Source of the DNA: Komagataeibacter swingsii
Lineage (GTDB): Bacteria; Pseudomonadota; Alphaproteobacteria; Acetobacterales; Acetobacteraceae
Direction of reading: 5' to 3'
Assembly: GCF_003207895.1 (NCBI RefSeq)
Contig: NZ_NKUB01000006.1
Coordinates: forward strand, 83,442-147,441
Length of the DNA stretch: 64,000 nt
Within the stretch, counting starts at the first letter, position 1, and each line of letters begins with the position of its first letter. A program made the position numbers and the translations under genes. The notes below the pieces were generated by a model. That model made no database searches, had not been told where the DNA came from, and was given only the letters and a program-made list of their open reading frames with translations. Shown piece after piece: positions 54,568 to 63,901 of this stretch.

Positions 54568-55589
54568 TACAGTGCCCCGAATACGGCAGCCGTGTCGGCC
54601 ATGCGGTTGGAGAAGCCCCATTCATTGTCATACCAGCTGCAGATGCGCACCAGCCTGCCGCCGTCGATCACGGCCGTCTGGGTCGCGTCAAAGGTGGACG
54701 ATGCGGGGGAGTGGTTGAAATCCGTGCTGACCAGTGGCGCGGTGTTGTAGGCGAGGATGCCCTTCAGCGGGCCGGATTCGGATGCCGCGCGCAGCGCCTC
54801 GTTCACTTCCTCGACCGAGGCCGGGGCTTTCCTGGGCACGAAATCCAGCGAGACGAGCGAGACATTGGGCGTGGGCACGCGGATTGCGGTGCCATCCAGC
54901 CGGCCCTTCAGGTGCGGCAGCACCAGCCCCACGGCGCGCGCGGCCCCGGTGGAGGTCGGGATCATGTTCAGCGCTGCCCCGCGGGCGCGGCGCAGGTCCT
55001 TGTGCAGCGTATCCACCGTGCGCTGGTCGCCGGTATAGGAATGGATGGTGACCATGTAGCCGCATTCGATGCCGAATGTATCATCCAGCACCTTGGCTAC
55101 CGGGGCCAGGCAGTTGGTGGTGCATGACGCATTGGAAATGACGGTCATGGCGGGTGTAAGCACATCCTGGTTCACGCCGAACACGATGGTGGCGTCCACG
55201 CCCGATGCCGGGGCGGACACGATCACCTTGCGGGCACCCGCCGTGATCAGTTGGGCGGCCTTTTCCTTGTCGGTGAAGCGGCCTGTGCATTCCAGCGCCA
55301 CGTCCACGCCCTGGAACGGCACCTTCGTCGGGTTGGCCTCGGCCGAGACGGTGATGGGGTCGTAGGTGCGGCCGTTGGCGGTGATGATGATCTTGTCGCC
55401 CTCCACCTTCACATCGGCGGGAAAGCGGCCATGCACGCTGTCATAGGACAGCAGGTGTGCGTTGTCTGCCACGCTGCCGAGGTCATTGATGGCAACGGGC
55501 ACGACATCGGTGCGCCCGCTTTCGATAATGCCACGCAGCACAAGGCGACCAATGCGACCGAAACCGTTTATTGCGACTTTAACAGCCAT
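54567..55589 (-). CDS. gap: glyceraldehyde-3-phosphate dehydrogenase
   Basis: A 340-residue dehydrogenase. [17 protein letters not shown] at the N terminus binds the nicotinamide cofactor. The active-site Cys is in [12 protein letters not shown] (about residue 157), with the His in the YTGDQRTVD neighbourhood. The C-terminal ends [15 protein letters not shown]. Residue 35-37 region (VVPVAINDL) does not carry a clear NADP-type basic residue, so NAD use is likely. It lies 30 bp downstream of the transketolase-like gene and is coupled to pgk. Confidence 0.98.
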   Translation of the reverse strand: MAVKVAINGFGRIGRLVLRGIIESGRTDVVPVAINDLGSVADNAHLLSYDSVHGRFPADVKVEGDKIIITANGRTYDPITVSAEANPTKVPFQGVDVALECTGRFTDKEKAAQLITAGARKVIVSAPASGVDATIVFGVNQDVLTPAMTVISNASCTTNCLAPVAKVLDDTFGIECGYMVTIHSYTGDQRTVDTLHKDLRRARGAALNMIPTSTGAARAVGLVLPHLKGRLDGTAIRVPTPNVSLVSLDFVPRKAPASVEEVNEALRAASESGPLKGILAYNTAPLVSTDFNHSPASSTFDATQTAVIDGGRLVRICSWYDNEWGFSNRMADTAAVFGAL

Positions 55590-55619
55590 TTTCTTATTTT
55601 CTCCGTAAGGTCTGACATT

Positions 55620-57548
55620 TCACACACTGGCATCGACCGATGCCATCCCGGGCGGCGCGCCGTTTCCTCCCGCGGTTTCAACCAGGGCGTCGGCATGGGG
55701 GCGGACCAGCCGCAATGCGTCGTGGCAGATCCGTTCCGGCGTGATGCCGGCAGGGCTGTCTGGCCGGTCGGGGGCGTAGGACGCCCCGAATCCGTCAATA
55801 CCGACAAACAGCCCGTCCGTTCCAAGCCATCGTTCCCATCCAAACCCTGAAGCGGCCTCTATCCCGATCCGGGGTGCCGTTCCCAGCACGGCGGCACGAT
55901 ACGTCATTTTTTGCACGGCGAACAGTTCCCAGCATGGAAGGGAGACGACAGCCGCCGCAACCCCCGCGTCCCGCAGCAGTTTGCGCGCCGCCAGCGCCAG
56001 TATGACCTCATGCCCCGTGGCGATCAGCGTGACCTGTCGCGCGCCTTCGGCTTCGGCCAGCACGTAGCCGCCGCGCGCGCACAGGTTGGTCAGCCCGTGC
56101 TGTTCACGCTCAGGGGCCGCGGAAGTTGCCAGCGCGGGGGCGGATTCCAGCGTCAGCAGGCTTGGCCCGCTGGTCCGCCGCAGCGCCAGTTCCATGCATT
56201 CCATGGTCTCGCGGTGGTCGGCGGGGCGGAAAACCGCGACATTGGGCATGGCGCGCAGGCTGGCAAGCTGTTCCACCGGCTGGCCGCCGCCCGCCCCGTC
56301 GCCGCGCAGCAGGTCGTCATCGGTCAGCAGGTAGATCACCTGCCGGTCCGTCATGGCGGCGTAGCGCAGGGCGGGACGCATGCGGTCCACCGCGATGATG
56401 GTCGATGTGCCGAACGCCAGCAGCCCGTCATGCATGGCGATGCCGTTGAGCAGGGCAGCCATGCCATGCACCTGCGTCCCGCATGACAGGTCCATTTCGC
56501 TGCCGCTGCGGCGGGTGGCGGGCAGGTCAGCCAGCATGCCACGGCGTGAACGCAGGCAGATCAGTTCGGGCAGGAGTTCATGCAGCGTCTCGAGTCCCCG
56601 CTGTGCGGCAAAGGTGGGGGAAACCCGGGCGATCGCGCTGCCCTGTTCCCGCCATGACCGCTGCCAGTCTGGCTGCCAGAAGGCGGGACGCTGGTTGCGG
56701 GCCATGCGTTCGAATTCGGCTTTCTGCCTGTCCTTGAGCAGCCTGCGCAGCCATGACCGCCGCGCGCTGGCCCCCCGGCGCGCCGCCCCCGCCCACAGGC
56801 CCGGATCATCGACAAAGGGCGGCGGGTCGGTTTCGGGGGCGGCGATGCAGGCGATCAGGCAGGGCTTGTGCGTGCGCTGCGACGACGTGATGGCCGCCGC
56901 GATCTGTTCGGAACTGGCCGCGTTCACCTTCCTGACCGACCAGCCCGATGCGCTGTAGCGCGGCAGGATGGCGTCCACGGCCTCGCGCTCGCTCAGCCAC
57001 AGGCCAACGACCAGCGTGACACGGTCCAGCCCCATCTGGCCCGCAAGGGCGGCGCTTTCCAGCGCGACGCCAGTGGACAGTTCCGTCCAGCAGCCCAGCC
57101 CCCAGATACGGTGGTTGACCAGCGAACGGCCGAACCGTGCCGCAAGGACCTGTTCCGCCAGCGCCATGCCGATCGCCGTCCCCAGCCCCTGCCCGCTGGG
57201 GCCGCAGGCCTGCCGGTCGTGACGGGGGGATGCCGGGTCGTCCGCGTGCGGCGGCAGGGGGGCCTGCCCCGACAGTTCGGCCATGATGCGCGGCAGTACA
57301 TGATAACGTGGGGAAGACACCACCAGGCGGTCCCGGTCCGGCCATTCGGGGCTGGCGGGATCGAAGCGGAGGAAGCGACTCCACAGCACCGCGCAGAAAT
57401 CGGCCATGACCTGCGCATGCGGGGCATAGCGGCGGTCTGGTTCGTGGGTGCTGATGGCGTGGCGGATCGCCGTCGCCAGCCGCTGGGGCATGCTGGGGGC
57501 GGCGGGGTAGGCCGTGGGGAGGGGCGTGCTGGCTAGGTCTTCAGGCAT
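55620..57548 (-). CDS. Transketolase homologue lacking catalytic residues (probable pseudoenzyme)
   Basis: A 642-residue protein aligning over its whole length with transketolase, e.g. GPSGQGLGTAIGMALAEQVL, HGMAALLNGIAMHDG, QPVEQLASLRAMPNV and GYVLAEAEGARQVTLIATG. The residues needed for thiamine-diphosphate chemistry are missing: the Mg-binding GDG...N motif reads GLG...GLW (about residues 150-184), the catalytic Glu block REH/REF reads TQVH (about 358-361), and the substrate His blocks (GHGS, THD) read SPRY and TDD. It occupies the tkt position of the conserved tkt-gap-pgk operon. Probably a regulatory or structural subunit, or a decaying gene; the frame is fully intact. Active transketolase must be elsewhere. 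Confidence 0.85.
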   Translation of the reverse strand: MPEDLASTPLPTAYPAAPSMPQRLATAIRHAISTHEPDRRYAPHAQVMADFCAVLWSRFLRFDPASPEWPDRDRLVVSSPRYHVLPRIMAELSGQAPLPPHADDPASPRHDRQACGPSGQGLGTAIGMALAEQVLAARFGRSLVNHRIWGLGCWTELSTGVALESAALAGQMGLDRVTLVVGLWLSEREAVDAILPRYSASGWSVRKVNAASSEQIAAAITSSQRTHKPCLIACIAAPETDPPPFVDDPGLWAGAARRGASARRSWLRRLLKDRQKAEFERMARNQRPAFWQPDWQRSWREQGSAIARVSPTFAAQRGLETLHELLPELICLRSRRGMLADLPATRRSGSEMDLSCGTQVHGMAALLNGIAMHDGLLAFGTSTIIAVDRMRPALRYAAMTDRQVIYLLTDDDLLRGDGAGGGQPVEQLASLRAMPNVAVFRPADHRETMECMELALRRTSGPSLLTLESAPALATSAAPEREQHGLTNLCARGGYVLAEAEGARQVTLIATGHEVILALAARKLLRDAGVAAAVVSLPCWELFAVQKMTYRAAVLGTAPRIGIEAASGFGWERWLGTDGLFVGIDGFGASYAPDRPDSPAGITPERICHDALRLVRPHADALVETAGGNGAPPGMASVDASV

Positions 57549-57682
57549 CGGCGTCGTCCATTGGTCAGGGAATGATCGGTCGGAGCCGCTTTCGCATGAC
57601 TACTGCGCCGCGCGGGTGGCGGCAACATTGCGGTGTTGTTCCACTATGCCGCGCGGGGGGGATACTGTATCGGTAGGGGGCC

Positions 57683-58147
57683 ATGCCCCGTCCGTCCCCG
57701 CGCCCTGTCCGCCGTGCCCTTCTTGTCGCAGCCGCCTGCCTGCCGGTCATGGGCGGATGCAAGCTGGTCAGCCAGAAAACATTCAACCGCCACGCGGGCG
57801 ACCCGCCGCAGCTGCCACAGCCGCCGCCGCCGCCCGTGCCCGGCATCGACCGCCCCGCGCTGGTCACCATCGTGGCGGGCACGCCTGATACACAGTGGAA
57901 ACCCGCCGTTCGCGCCGCCGTGGCCGATGCCCTGTCGCGCAAGCCCAATGCGCTGTTCACCATTGTGGTCAGCGTGCCCGACCGGGCCGATGGCAGCGTG
58001 CCTGACATGCAGAAGGTGGTGGACGCCAACGGCCAGCCGGTCCTGCAGGCGGTGATGGATGCTGGCGCCGGTGGCAGCCAGACGGAGATGGATGCCCGCA
58101 GTGTGCCTGCGAACAATGCAACCCAGGTCTGCATTTACGTGGAGTAG
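57683..58147 (+). CDS. Predicted lipoprotein of unknown function
   Basis: A 154-residue exported protein. The signal has RRALLVAAACLPVMGGC, with the lipobox VMGGC (Cys about 26). A proline-rich linker (about 42-53, PQLPQPPPPPVPG) follows, then a compact domain: RPALVTIVAGTPDTQWKPAV, ALFTIVVSVPD and a C-terminal QVCIYVE, suggesting alternating beta strands and helices. It has a second Cys near the end (CIYVE). Short distance to the divergent transketolase-like gene (134 bp). No family recognised; conservation in Acetobacteraceae would be expected if real. Confidence 0.7.
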   Translation: MPRPSPRPVRRALLVAAACLPVMGGCKLVSQKTFNRHAGDPPQLPQPPPPPVPGIDRPALVTIVAGTPDTQWKPAVRAAVADALSRKPNALFTIVVSVPDRADGSVPDMQKVVDANGQPVLQAVMDAGAGGSQTEMDARSVPANNATQVCIYVE

Positions 58148-58331
58148 TCCAATGCGGTTTTGCAATTTTTGCCCCCATCATGCCATAAAGGGTGGTCCGC
58201 CGGCGGTTAATCCCCGGCGATAGCGCCGCGTGAGGGGAGCCTCATCCCCCCGGCGCGGGTCCCCCGCGATGGTGGCCATCATGAATGAAGACCCCGTGAA
58301 CAGACCGGGGTGTGCATGGAGAAAAGCAGCA

Positions 58332-59612
58332 GTGTCCAGTAATCAAGTGGATGGGCATCCGTTCTTCCGGTTCTGCCGGACGGCGCTGGAGAATATCCGC
58401 GCGCAGGGTCGATACCGGCAGTTCACCCCACTGGCACGCCAGGCCGAGCGTTATCCCCTGTATGACCAGCCGGAAACACAGGCCACTCCGTCAACCCCCG
58501 CCTGCCCGCAGGACCGGGAGGTCGTGGTCTGGTCCTCCAACGACTATCTGGGCATGGGCGTCGATCCCGTGGTGGTCGAAGCCGCGATTCAGGCTATCCA
58601 CGAACACGGCGCGGGCGCGGGCGGCACGCGCAACATCGCGGGCACCAGCCCGGTCCATACCGCGCTGGAAGCCGAAATGGCCGACCTGCATGGCAAGGAG
58701 GCGGGCCTGCTGTTCGTGTCCGGCTATGTCTCCAACCAGGCGACGCTGCAGACGATCCTGAGCAGCATGCCCGGCTGGATCTGCTTTTCCGACCGGCTGA
58801 ACCATGCCTCCATGATCGCGGGGATCAAGGGCGCGCGCGGTTCGACCACGGTCATCTATGAACATAACGACCTTGCCGACCTTGAGGCCAAGCTGGCCGC
58901 GGCCCCCAGGGACGTGCCCAAGCTGATCGCGTTTGAAAGCGTGTATTCCATGGACGGCGACATATCCGACATCGCCGGCACATGCGCGCTGGCGCGCAAG
59001 TATAATGCCATCACCTACCTGGACGAAGTGCATGCGGTGGGCCTGTACGGGGACCAGGGCGGCGGCGTGTCCGAACGCGACGGCGTGGCCGGTCAGGTGG
59101 ACATTATCGAAGGCACGTTGGCCAAGGGCTTTGGCGTGCATGGCGGCTACATCACGGCGACCAGCGATATTGTCGAATACCTGCGCCTGTCGGCTTCGGG
59201 CTTCATCTTCACCACCGCCCTGCCGCCCGCAGTTGTGGCGGCGGCGCTGGCCAGCGTGCGGCTGGTGCGCAAGGATGGCTGGCGGCGCGAACGCATGTTC
59301 GAACGTGTCAACACCTTCCGCGAAAAGCTGCGCAAGGCAGGCATTCCCTTCACCATGACGCCAAGCCATATCGTGCCGATCCCGGTGGGCGACGCCCAGC
59401 GCTGCCGTGAGCTGAGCGACCGGCTGCTCAATGATTACGGGATCTACGCAACCCCCATCAACTACCCCACCGTGCCGCGTGGCACCGAACGCCTGCGCCT
59501 GACGCCGGGGCCGTTCCATACGGATGCGATGATGGACGACATGGTGGCGGCCCTGTCCCACCTGCTGCGCATCAACGACCTTGCCGCGCAGCCCGTCGCC
59601 GCCATGGCCTGA
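58332..59612 (+). CDS. hemA: 5-aminolevulinate synthase
   Basis: A 426-residue PLP enzyme that condenses glycine with succinyl-CoA to 5-aminolevulinate, the C4 route to haem used by alphaproteobacteria. The body shows WSSNDYLGMGVDPVVVEA (about residues 71-88), GAGAGGTRNIAGTSPVH, DEVHAVGLYGDQGGG (about 228-242) and the PLP lysine in EGTLAKGFGVHGGY (about 262). The GTG at 58332 is preferred (GGAGAAAAGCAGCA upstream; MSSNQVDGHPFFRFC), with an ATG at 58281 the alternative. Preceded by no operon partner. Confidence 0.95.
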   Translation: MSSNQVDGHPFFRFCRTALENIRAQGRYRQFTPLARQAERYPLYDQPETQATPSTPACPQDREVVVWSSNDYLGMGVDPVVVEAAIQAIHEHGAGAGGTRNIAGTSPVHTALEAEMADLHGKEAGLLFVSGYVSNQATLQTILSSMPGWICFSDRLNHASMIAGIKGARGSTTVIYEHNDLADLEAKLAAAPRDVPKLIAFESVYSMDGDISDIAGTCALARKYNAITYLDEVHAVGLYGDQGGGVSERDGVAGQVDIIEGTLAKGFGVHGGYITATSDIVEYLRLSASGFIFTTALPPAVVAAALASVRLVRKDGWRRERMFERVNTFREKLRKAGIPFTMTPSHIVPIPVGDAQRCRELSDRLLNDYGIYATPINYPTVPRGTERLRLTPGPFHTDAMMDDMVAALSHLLRINDLAAQPVAAMA

Positions 59613-59665
59613 ACCATTGGCTCGCGCCCGGCATGGCCGGGGCGCGGGCTGGCCGGGCGCGTGGG

Positions 59666-60460
59666 TCAGCGGCTCTGCGCAATCGCCTTTTTCAGTTCGT
59701 CGTAGCTGACCGCGCCCGGAATGATCTGGCGGGCGTTGAAGACGAAGGTCGGCGTGCCATCCAGCCCGATGGCGCGGGCCAGTTCCATGTTCGCCTGCAG
59801 GATGGCCGTGACCTTCGGGCCGTTCATGTCGCTGGCCAGGGTCGCGGCATTCAGCCCGGACTGGGTGGCCAGCGTGCGCATCCGGTCGGTCGTGGGGGTG
59901 ACGGAATCATTCATGATGGCCGCCTGCATGCGGAAATACGCAGGCTGGCCGCCCTGGACGAAGGCGGCCACCAGCGCCTGTGACGCGATCAGGCTGTTCT
60001 GCCCCAGCACGGGAATGACCTTTTCCACGATCCGCAGGTCCCTGTCTTCCCTTGTCAGGCGGTCAAGGTCGGGCAGCACCTTGCGGCAGTACGGGCAGCG
60101 CGGGTCATAGAATTCCACAACCGTTGTATGCCCTGTGGCATTCCCCAGTATCGCATCGCTGGCCGCGGGCGCCAGCAGGTCGGCGCGGTGGCTTTCCAGC
60201 GCGCTGCGGGCGGCGTTTTGCTGGGCCGCATTGGCGTTGTTGCGCAGCGCCGTGATCGCATCGGACAGGATGGTGGGGTCGGTTTTCAGCGCATTGCGCA
60301 TGATTTCCACGATTTCCTGCCGCTGCGCGGGGGTGAAGCTTCCGGTGTCGGCGGCATGCCCCGCGCCGGGCGCGGCGGTGGCCGTAATGGTCATCGCCCC
60401 CGCGCCAAGCAGGGCATTCAGCAGGCGCGGGCGGTACCGGCGGGGGGAAATGAATGTCAC
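59666..60460 (-). CDS. DsbA-family thiol:disulfide oxidoreductase, periplasmic
   Basis: A 264-residue protein with an N-terminal signal (LLNALLGAGAMTITATAA, about residues 13-36). Residues 40-105 are a helical N-terminal extension. The thioredoxin fold begins VVEFYDPRCPYCRKV, with active-site CPYC at 122-125, and ends with the cis-Pro loop GLDGTPTFVFN (about 232). The N-terminal extension plus DsbA fold resembles the Com1/ScsC-like group, some members of which are isomerases and oligomerise by this extension. Starts at GTG behind GGAGCAAACCC. It converges on hemA. Confidence 0.88.
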   Translation of the reverse strand: MTFISPRRYRPRLLNALLGAGAMTITATAAPGAGHAADTGSFTPAQRQEIVEIMRNALKTDPTILSDAITALRNNANAAQQNAARSALESHRADLLAPAASDAILGNATGHTTVVEFYDPRCPYCRKVLPDLDRLTREDRDLRIVEKVIPVLGQNSLIASQALVAAFVQGGQPAYFRMQAAIMNDSVTPTTDRMRTLATQSGLNAATLASDMNGPKVTAILQANMELARAIGLDGTPTFVFNARQIIPGAVSYDELKKAIAQSR

Positions 60461-60667
60461 GGGTTTGCTCCGTTGTCATGTCGGGATAATGTGTCTGTAA
60501 AGGATCGGGCACATGAAAGGAATGGGCGATGGTGGGAAACGGGGCAGGCTGCCTGTTGCCGACGGCCCGTAAGGCCGGTAAGTCGTGATGGGGCTGCCAT
60601 GATCGCGCGGTCGTGCAACGACCCGTCCGGTTCATCAAAGCCGACCTGCCCATTGGAGAAGTGTTGC

Positions 60668-62128
60668 GTGCCAGAGCATTCGATCCCCCCTGTTGCCCGT
60701 CGGTACATGCGTGCGGCGCTTTCGGCTGTTCTGGCCGTCTCGGTTGCCGGTTGCGCCGGGCACCGCTATTCCCCCATGCGGCTTGTGTCGCATATGTTCG
60801 GCCCTTCCCCCGGCGCGCTGATCGGCACCGTTTCGTCGGATGAACCGCAGGCCACGCTGGTCGGGCGCGATATCCTGCAACGCGGCGGCAACGCGGCGGA
60901 TGCCGCCACGGCCATGGGGCTGGCGCTGTCGGTAACACTGCCGTCGCGGGCGTCGCTGGGGTCGGGCGGGGCGTGCCTTGCCTATCGTCCGGGTGACCAG
61001 AACGGGGGCCGCGCCTTCATGTTCCTGCCCGTCGCGGGCACGGTGACAGCCCCAGACATGCCACATGCCGACCGTCCGGCCGCAGTCCCGATGCTGGCGC
61101 GCGGGCTGTACCTCATGCACCTGCAATACGGGTCGGCCGCGTTCTCTGAACTGGTGCCCGATGCGATCACGCTGGCGGCCAACGGCATCAATGTCAGCCG
61201 GCAACTGGCCGGTGACCTTGCCGCGGTGCAGGTGCCGCTGCTGGCCGACCCGGCCATCCGCGCGGTTTTCAGCCGCTCGGATGGCAAGGCGCTGGCGGAA
61301 GGGGACGCGCTGGTGCAGACCCATCTGTCCGGCGCGCTGGACCAGATCCGCAGCATGGGCGTGGGCGACCTGTATAATGGCGCGCTGGGGCAGTCCTTTG
61401 TCGCGGGCAGCCAGGGCGCGGGCGGCGGGTTGCAGATGTCCGACATGCGCGGCGCCGTCCCGTCCGAGCGCCTGCCCCTGACCCTGGGCAGCGGGAATAC
61501 GGAAGTCGCCTTCCTGCCGCCGCCGGCCGATGGGGGCCTGGGCAGCGCCGTGGCGTTCCGGGCTGCATCCTCGTCCGACGCGGCGACGCGCGCGCAGGCC
61601 AGCGTCGCGGCATGGCGGGCGCAGAACGGCAACCATGCCAGTGGCACGGGCGATGACATGACGGCCCGCGCGCAGGCTTTCGTCAATGGTGGCGGCGGTA
61701 GCGGCGGTGGGCTGCCCTCGCTTCCGGCATCGACATCGTTCACCGTGGTCGACCATTCGGGCATGGCCGTGGCGTGCAGCCTGAGCATGGACAACCTGTT
61801 CGGCACCGGGCGCATGGCGGGCAATACCGGCATCGTGCTGGGCGCATCCCCCGCGCGCCTGCCGCTGCCGCTGTTCACGGCGGCCATCGCCAGCCAAGGG
61901 CGCGCCTTCCGCGCCGTGGCGGCCGGATCGGGCCAGAATGACGCCGCCGCCGCCGTGGGGATCGCCATGCGCCAGATCCTGGCGGGACAGACGCCCGACG
62001 CCCATCCGGTCACGGCCCAGGGCCGCATCAATGCCGTATCATGCCCGCATGGCCTGCCGGGTGACGCCAGCACCTGCACCGCCGCAACCGACCCGCGTGG
62101 CGCGGGCCTGGCCATGGGGCCGCGCTAG
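60668..62128 (+). CDS. Gamma-glutamyltransferase-like lipoprotein with altered active site
   Basis: A 486-residue exported protein. A signal ends SVAGC (Cys about 29). The body has GGT features: EPQATLVGRDILQRGGNAAD then AATAMGLALSVTLP, a GSGGACLAYR block in the place of GGGGFMLV, and STSFTVVDHSGMAVACSLSM in place of TTHFSVVD. The small subunit would start at this point. The nucleophile Thr position reads Ser, the REKAP-type Arg region reads VAGTVTAPD, and the GSPGG loop reads AAGSGQND. Glutathione hydrolase activity is therefore doubtful. GTG at 60668 follows GGAGAAG. It lies upstream of recA, same strand. Confidence 0.75.
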   Translation: MPEHSIPPVARRYMRAALSAVLAVSVAGCAGHRYSPMRLVSHMFGPSPGALIGTVSSDEPQATLVGRDILQRGGNAADAATAMGLALSVTLPSRASLGSGGACLAYRPGDQNGGRAFMFLPVAGTVTAPDMPHADRPAAVPMLARGLYLMHLQYGSAAFSELVPDAITLAANGINVSRQLAGDLAAVQVPLLADPAIRAVFSRSDGKALAEGDALVQTHLSGALDQIRSMGVGDLYNGALGQSFVAGSQGAGGGLQMSDMRGAVPSERLPLTLGSGNTEVAFLPPPADGGLGSAVAFRAASSSDAATRAQASVAAWRAQNGNHASGTGDDMTARAQAFVNGGGGSGGGLPSLPASTSFTVVDHSGMAVACSLSMDNLFGTGRMAGNTGIVLGASPARLPLPLFTAAIASQGRAFRAVAAGSGQNDAAAAVGIAMRQILAGQTPDAHPVTAQGRINAVSCPHGLPGDASTCTAATDPRGAGLAMGPR

Positions 62129-62178
62129 GTCGCGGATTCATGGCCGCCGGGCATTATTATTCCCGGCGGAGGGGGGCG

Positions 62179-62197
62179 GGACCATTGTAAATGGTCC
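62179..62197 (+). terminator. Inverted repeat between GGT-like gene and recA, terminator-like
   Basis: GGACCATT-GTA-AATGGTCC, perfect 8-bp stem, followed by TGTTTTGTT. Most likely a terminator of the upstream gene. An operator role for recA is possible but less likely. Confidence 0.55.
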
Positions 62198-62231
62198 TGT
62201 TTTGTTCCATATTGGCCTGCATGACCTGCCG

Positions 62232-62246
62232 CCTGTTCCCAACAGG
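62232..62246 (+). promoter_or_regulatory. Short palindrome upstream of recA
   Basis: CCTGTT-CCC-AACAGG, a perfect 6-bp inverted repeat 60 bp before the recA start. It is the only operator-like sequence close to recA; the usual alphaproteobacterial SOS box was not found. Confidence 0.3.
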
Positions 62247-62305
62247 TGGCGCAGGACGGGATGCCCGTCCGGACTTCATCTTCTCAAGCATCAGGGTAGG
62301 CAGCG

Positions 62306-63352
62306 ATGGCACAGGCTCCGGGTATAGACAAAAGCAAGGCCCTGGAAGGGGCCTTGAGCCAGATCGAACGGGCGTTTGGCAAGGGTTCGATCATGCGCAT
62401 GGGCGAACGCCCGACCGAGCAGGTGGACGTGATTTCCACCGGGTCGCTGGGTCTGGACATCGCCCTGGGGATTGGCGGCCTGCCGCGTGGCCGCATCATC
62501 GAGATCTATGGCCCTGAAAGCTCGGGCAAGACCACCATGGCCCTGCACGCCATTGCGGAAGCCCAGCGCAAGGGGGGCACCTGCGCCTTCATCGACGCCG
62601 AGCACGCGCTTGACCCCGGTTACGCCCGCAAGCTGGGCGTGGATGTCGACAACCTGCTGATCAGCCAGCCCGACGCGGGTGAACAGGCGCTGGAAATTGC
62701 CGACACGCTGGTGCGTTCCGGCGCGGTTGACGTGCTGGTGGTCGACAGCGTGGCCGCCCTCGTGCCGCGCGCGGAACTGGAAGGGGACATGGGCGACAGC
62801 CATGTGGGCCTGCATGCGCGACTGATGAGCCAGGCGCTGCGCAAACTGACGGGGTCCGTCTCGCGTTCCAACACCATGCTGATCTTCCTCAACCAGATCC
62901 GGCTCAAGATCGGTGTGATGTTCGGCAGCCCCGAAACCACCACGGGTGGCAACGCGCTGAAATTCTATGCCTCCGTGCGCATGGATATCCGCCGTATCGG
63001 CTCGATCAAGGACAAGGACGAGGTCACGGGCAACCAGACGCGCGTCAAGGTGGTCAAGAACAAGATGGCCCCCCCCTTCCGCCAGGTCGAATTCGACATC
63101 ATGTATGGCGAAGGGATCAGCAAGGTCGGCGAACTGATCGACCTGGGCGTGAAGGCGGGCATTGTCGAAAAGTCCGGGGCATGGTTCTCGTGCGATAGCC
63201 AGCGCATCGGGCAGGGGCGTGAAAACGCCAAGCAGTTCCTGCGCGAACACCCGGAAATGGCGGCCGATATCGAACGCCGCGTGCGTGAACAGGCGGGCGT
63301 TGTGGCGGAAGCCATGCTGGTTGGCCCCGACGAGGACGGCGTCGAGCATTGA
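62306..63352 (+). CDS. recA: recombinase RecA
   Basis: A 348-residue recombinase that forms filaments on ssDNA, promotes strand exchange and triggers LexA cleavage. Walker A is GPESSGKTT (about residues 69-77), Walker B is [12 protein letters not shown] (about 143-154), the L2 region reads [19 protein letters not shown] in two blocks and the C-terminal domain is about 270-345. The catalytic Glu is in [11 protein letters not shown] neighbourhood (EHALD). N terminus [17 protein letters not shown] matches alphaproteobacterial RecA. The short C-terminal tail is acidic (GPDEDGVEH). Confidence 0.98.
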   Translation: MAQAPGIDKSKALEGALSQIERAFGKGSIMRMGERPTEQVDVISTGSLGLDIALGIGGLPRGRIIEIYGPESSGKTTMALHAIAEAQRKGGTCAFIDAEHALDPGYARKLGVDVDNLLISQPDAGEQALEIADTLVRSGAVDVLVVDSVAALVPRAELEGDMGDSHVGLHARLMSQALRKLTGSVSRSNTMLIFLNQIRLKIGVMFGSPETTTGGNALKFYASVRMDIRRIGSIKDKDEVTGNQTRVKVVKNKMAPPFRQVEFDIMYGEGISKVGELIDLGVKAGIVEKSGAWFSCDSQRIGQGRENAKQFLREHPEMAADIERRVREQAGVVAEAMLVGPDEDGVEH

Positions 63353-63457
63353 TCCCCTTGGCCTGTCCCGTTATGGCAGGCTATCGTTTTACGCCCGTGC
63401 GCAGCCGTGCAAGCGCACGGGACGGGAACTGGAAACGGGGGATTGGGGACAGCCGGA

Positions 63458-63844
63458 ATGAAACCGCGTCTTGCGATGATCGGATTGCTGGCCTGCCTTG
63501 CCGCCTGTAGCGGGGGGCAGGACGACAATAATGATCCGGCCGATGTGGATGAATCCCCGCCCCCGCTGGGTTCCCACAGGGGGGCGCGGCATGTCGACCA
63601 TGCCCGTGATGCGCTGCGCCCGCTATCGCGGCGCCTGCCCAAACCGCCCGATCCCACTGATGAAACCGGCACCGAAGCCTATCATGCCCCGCCCGATGCG
63701 GCGGCGATGCAGATGATCTCGTCAGGGTACGACCCCAATCAGGCGGGAGATGACGATAGCGGGTCCGGCAGTGACGACGGCAAGCATTTTGTCGTGCCCG
63801 ATACCCAGGTCAGCTATGGCCGGCAGGGGCAGGGCAGCCACTGA
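63458..63844 (+). CDS. Small predicted lipoprotein of unknown function
   Basis: A 128-residue exported protein. The signal MKPRLAMIGLLACLAAC ends in a lipobox LAAC (Cys17). The mature part is acidic and low-complexity: GGQDDNNDPADVDESPPP, then an Arg/Pro block (ALRPLSRRLPKPPDP) and a DDDSGSGSDDGK segment before KHFVVPDTQVSYGRQG. It looks natively disordered; no domain is recognised. The ATG at 63458 is chosen because it starts the signal. It lies 105 bp after recA. Its stop abuts the shortened hairpin repeat. Confidence 0.68.
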   Translation: MKPRLAMIGLLACLAACSGGQDDNNDPADVDESPPPLGSHRGARHVDHARDALRPLSRRLPKPPDPTDETGTEAYHAPPDAAAMQMISSGYDPNQAGDDDSGSGSDDGKHFVVPDTQVSYGRQGQGSH

Positions 63845-63848
63845 AAAA

Positions 63849-63899
63849 CAGACGTTTCCGGGTGCCGTCTTTTTTAAAAAGCTTCACCAGAAACGTCTG
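63849..63899 (-). repeat. Dispersed nested-hairpin repeat, copy 5 (inverted, shortened)
   Basis: Perfect 10-bp ends CAGACGTTTC/GAAACGTCTG. Read on the minus strand it keeps TGGTGAAGCTTTTT and AAAAAAGACGGCACC but lacks the two central hairpin halves. The outer arms differ from other copies yet still pair, i.e. compensatory change. Confidence 0.75.
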
Positions 63900-63901
63900 C
63901 T

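Noticed and set aside
59613..59665. GC-rich inverted repeat between hemA and the DsbA-like gene
   Set aside because: GCGCCCGGC/GCCGGGGCGC can pair but has no T-tract on either side, so it was not listed as a terminator.
62129..62305. Alphaproteobacterial SOS box GTTC-N7-GTTC near recA (and in the ssb/uvrA spacer)
   Set aside because: Looked for on both strands in both regions; no correctly spaced pair was found.
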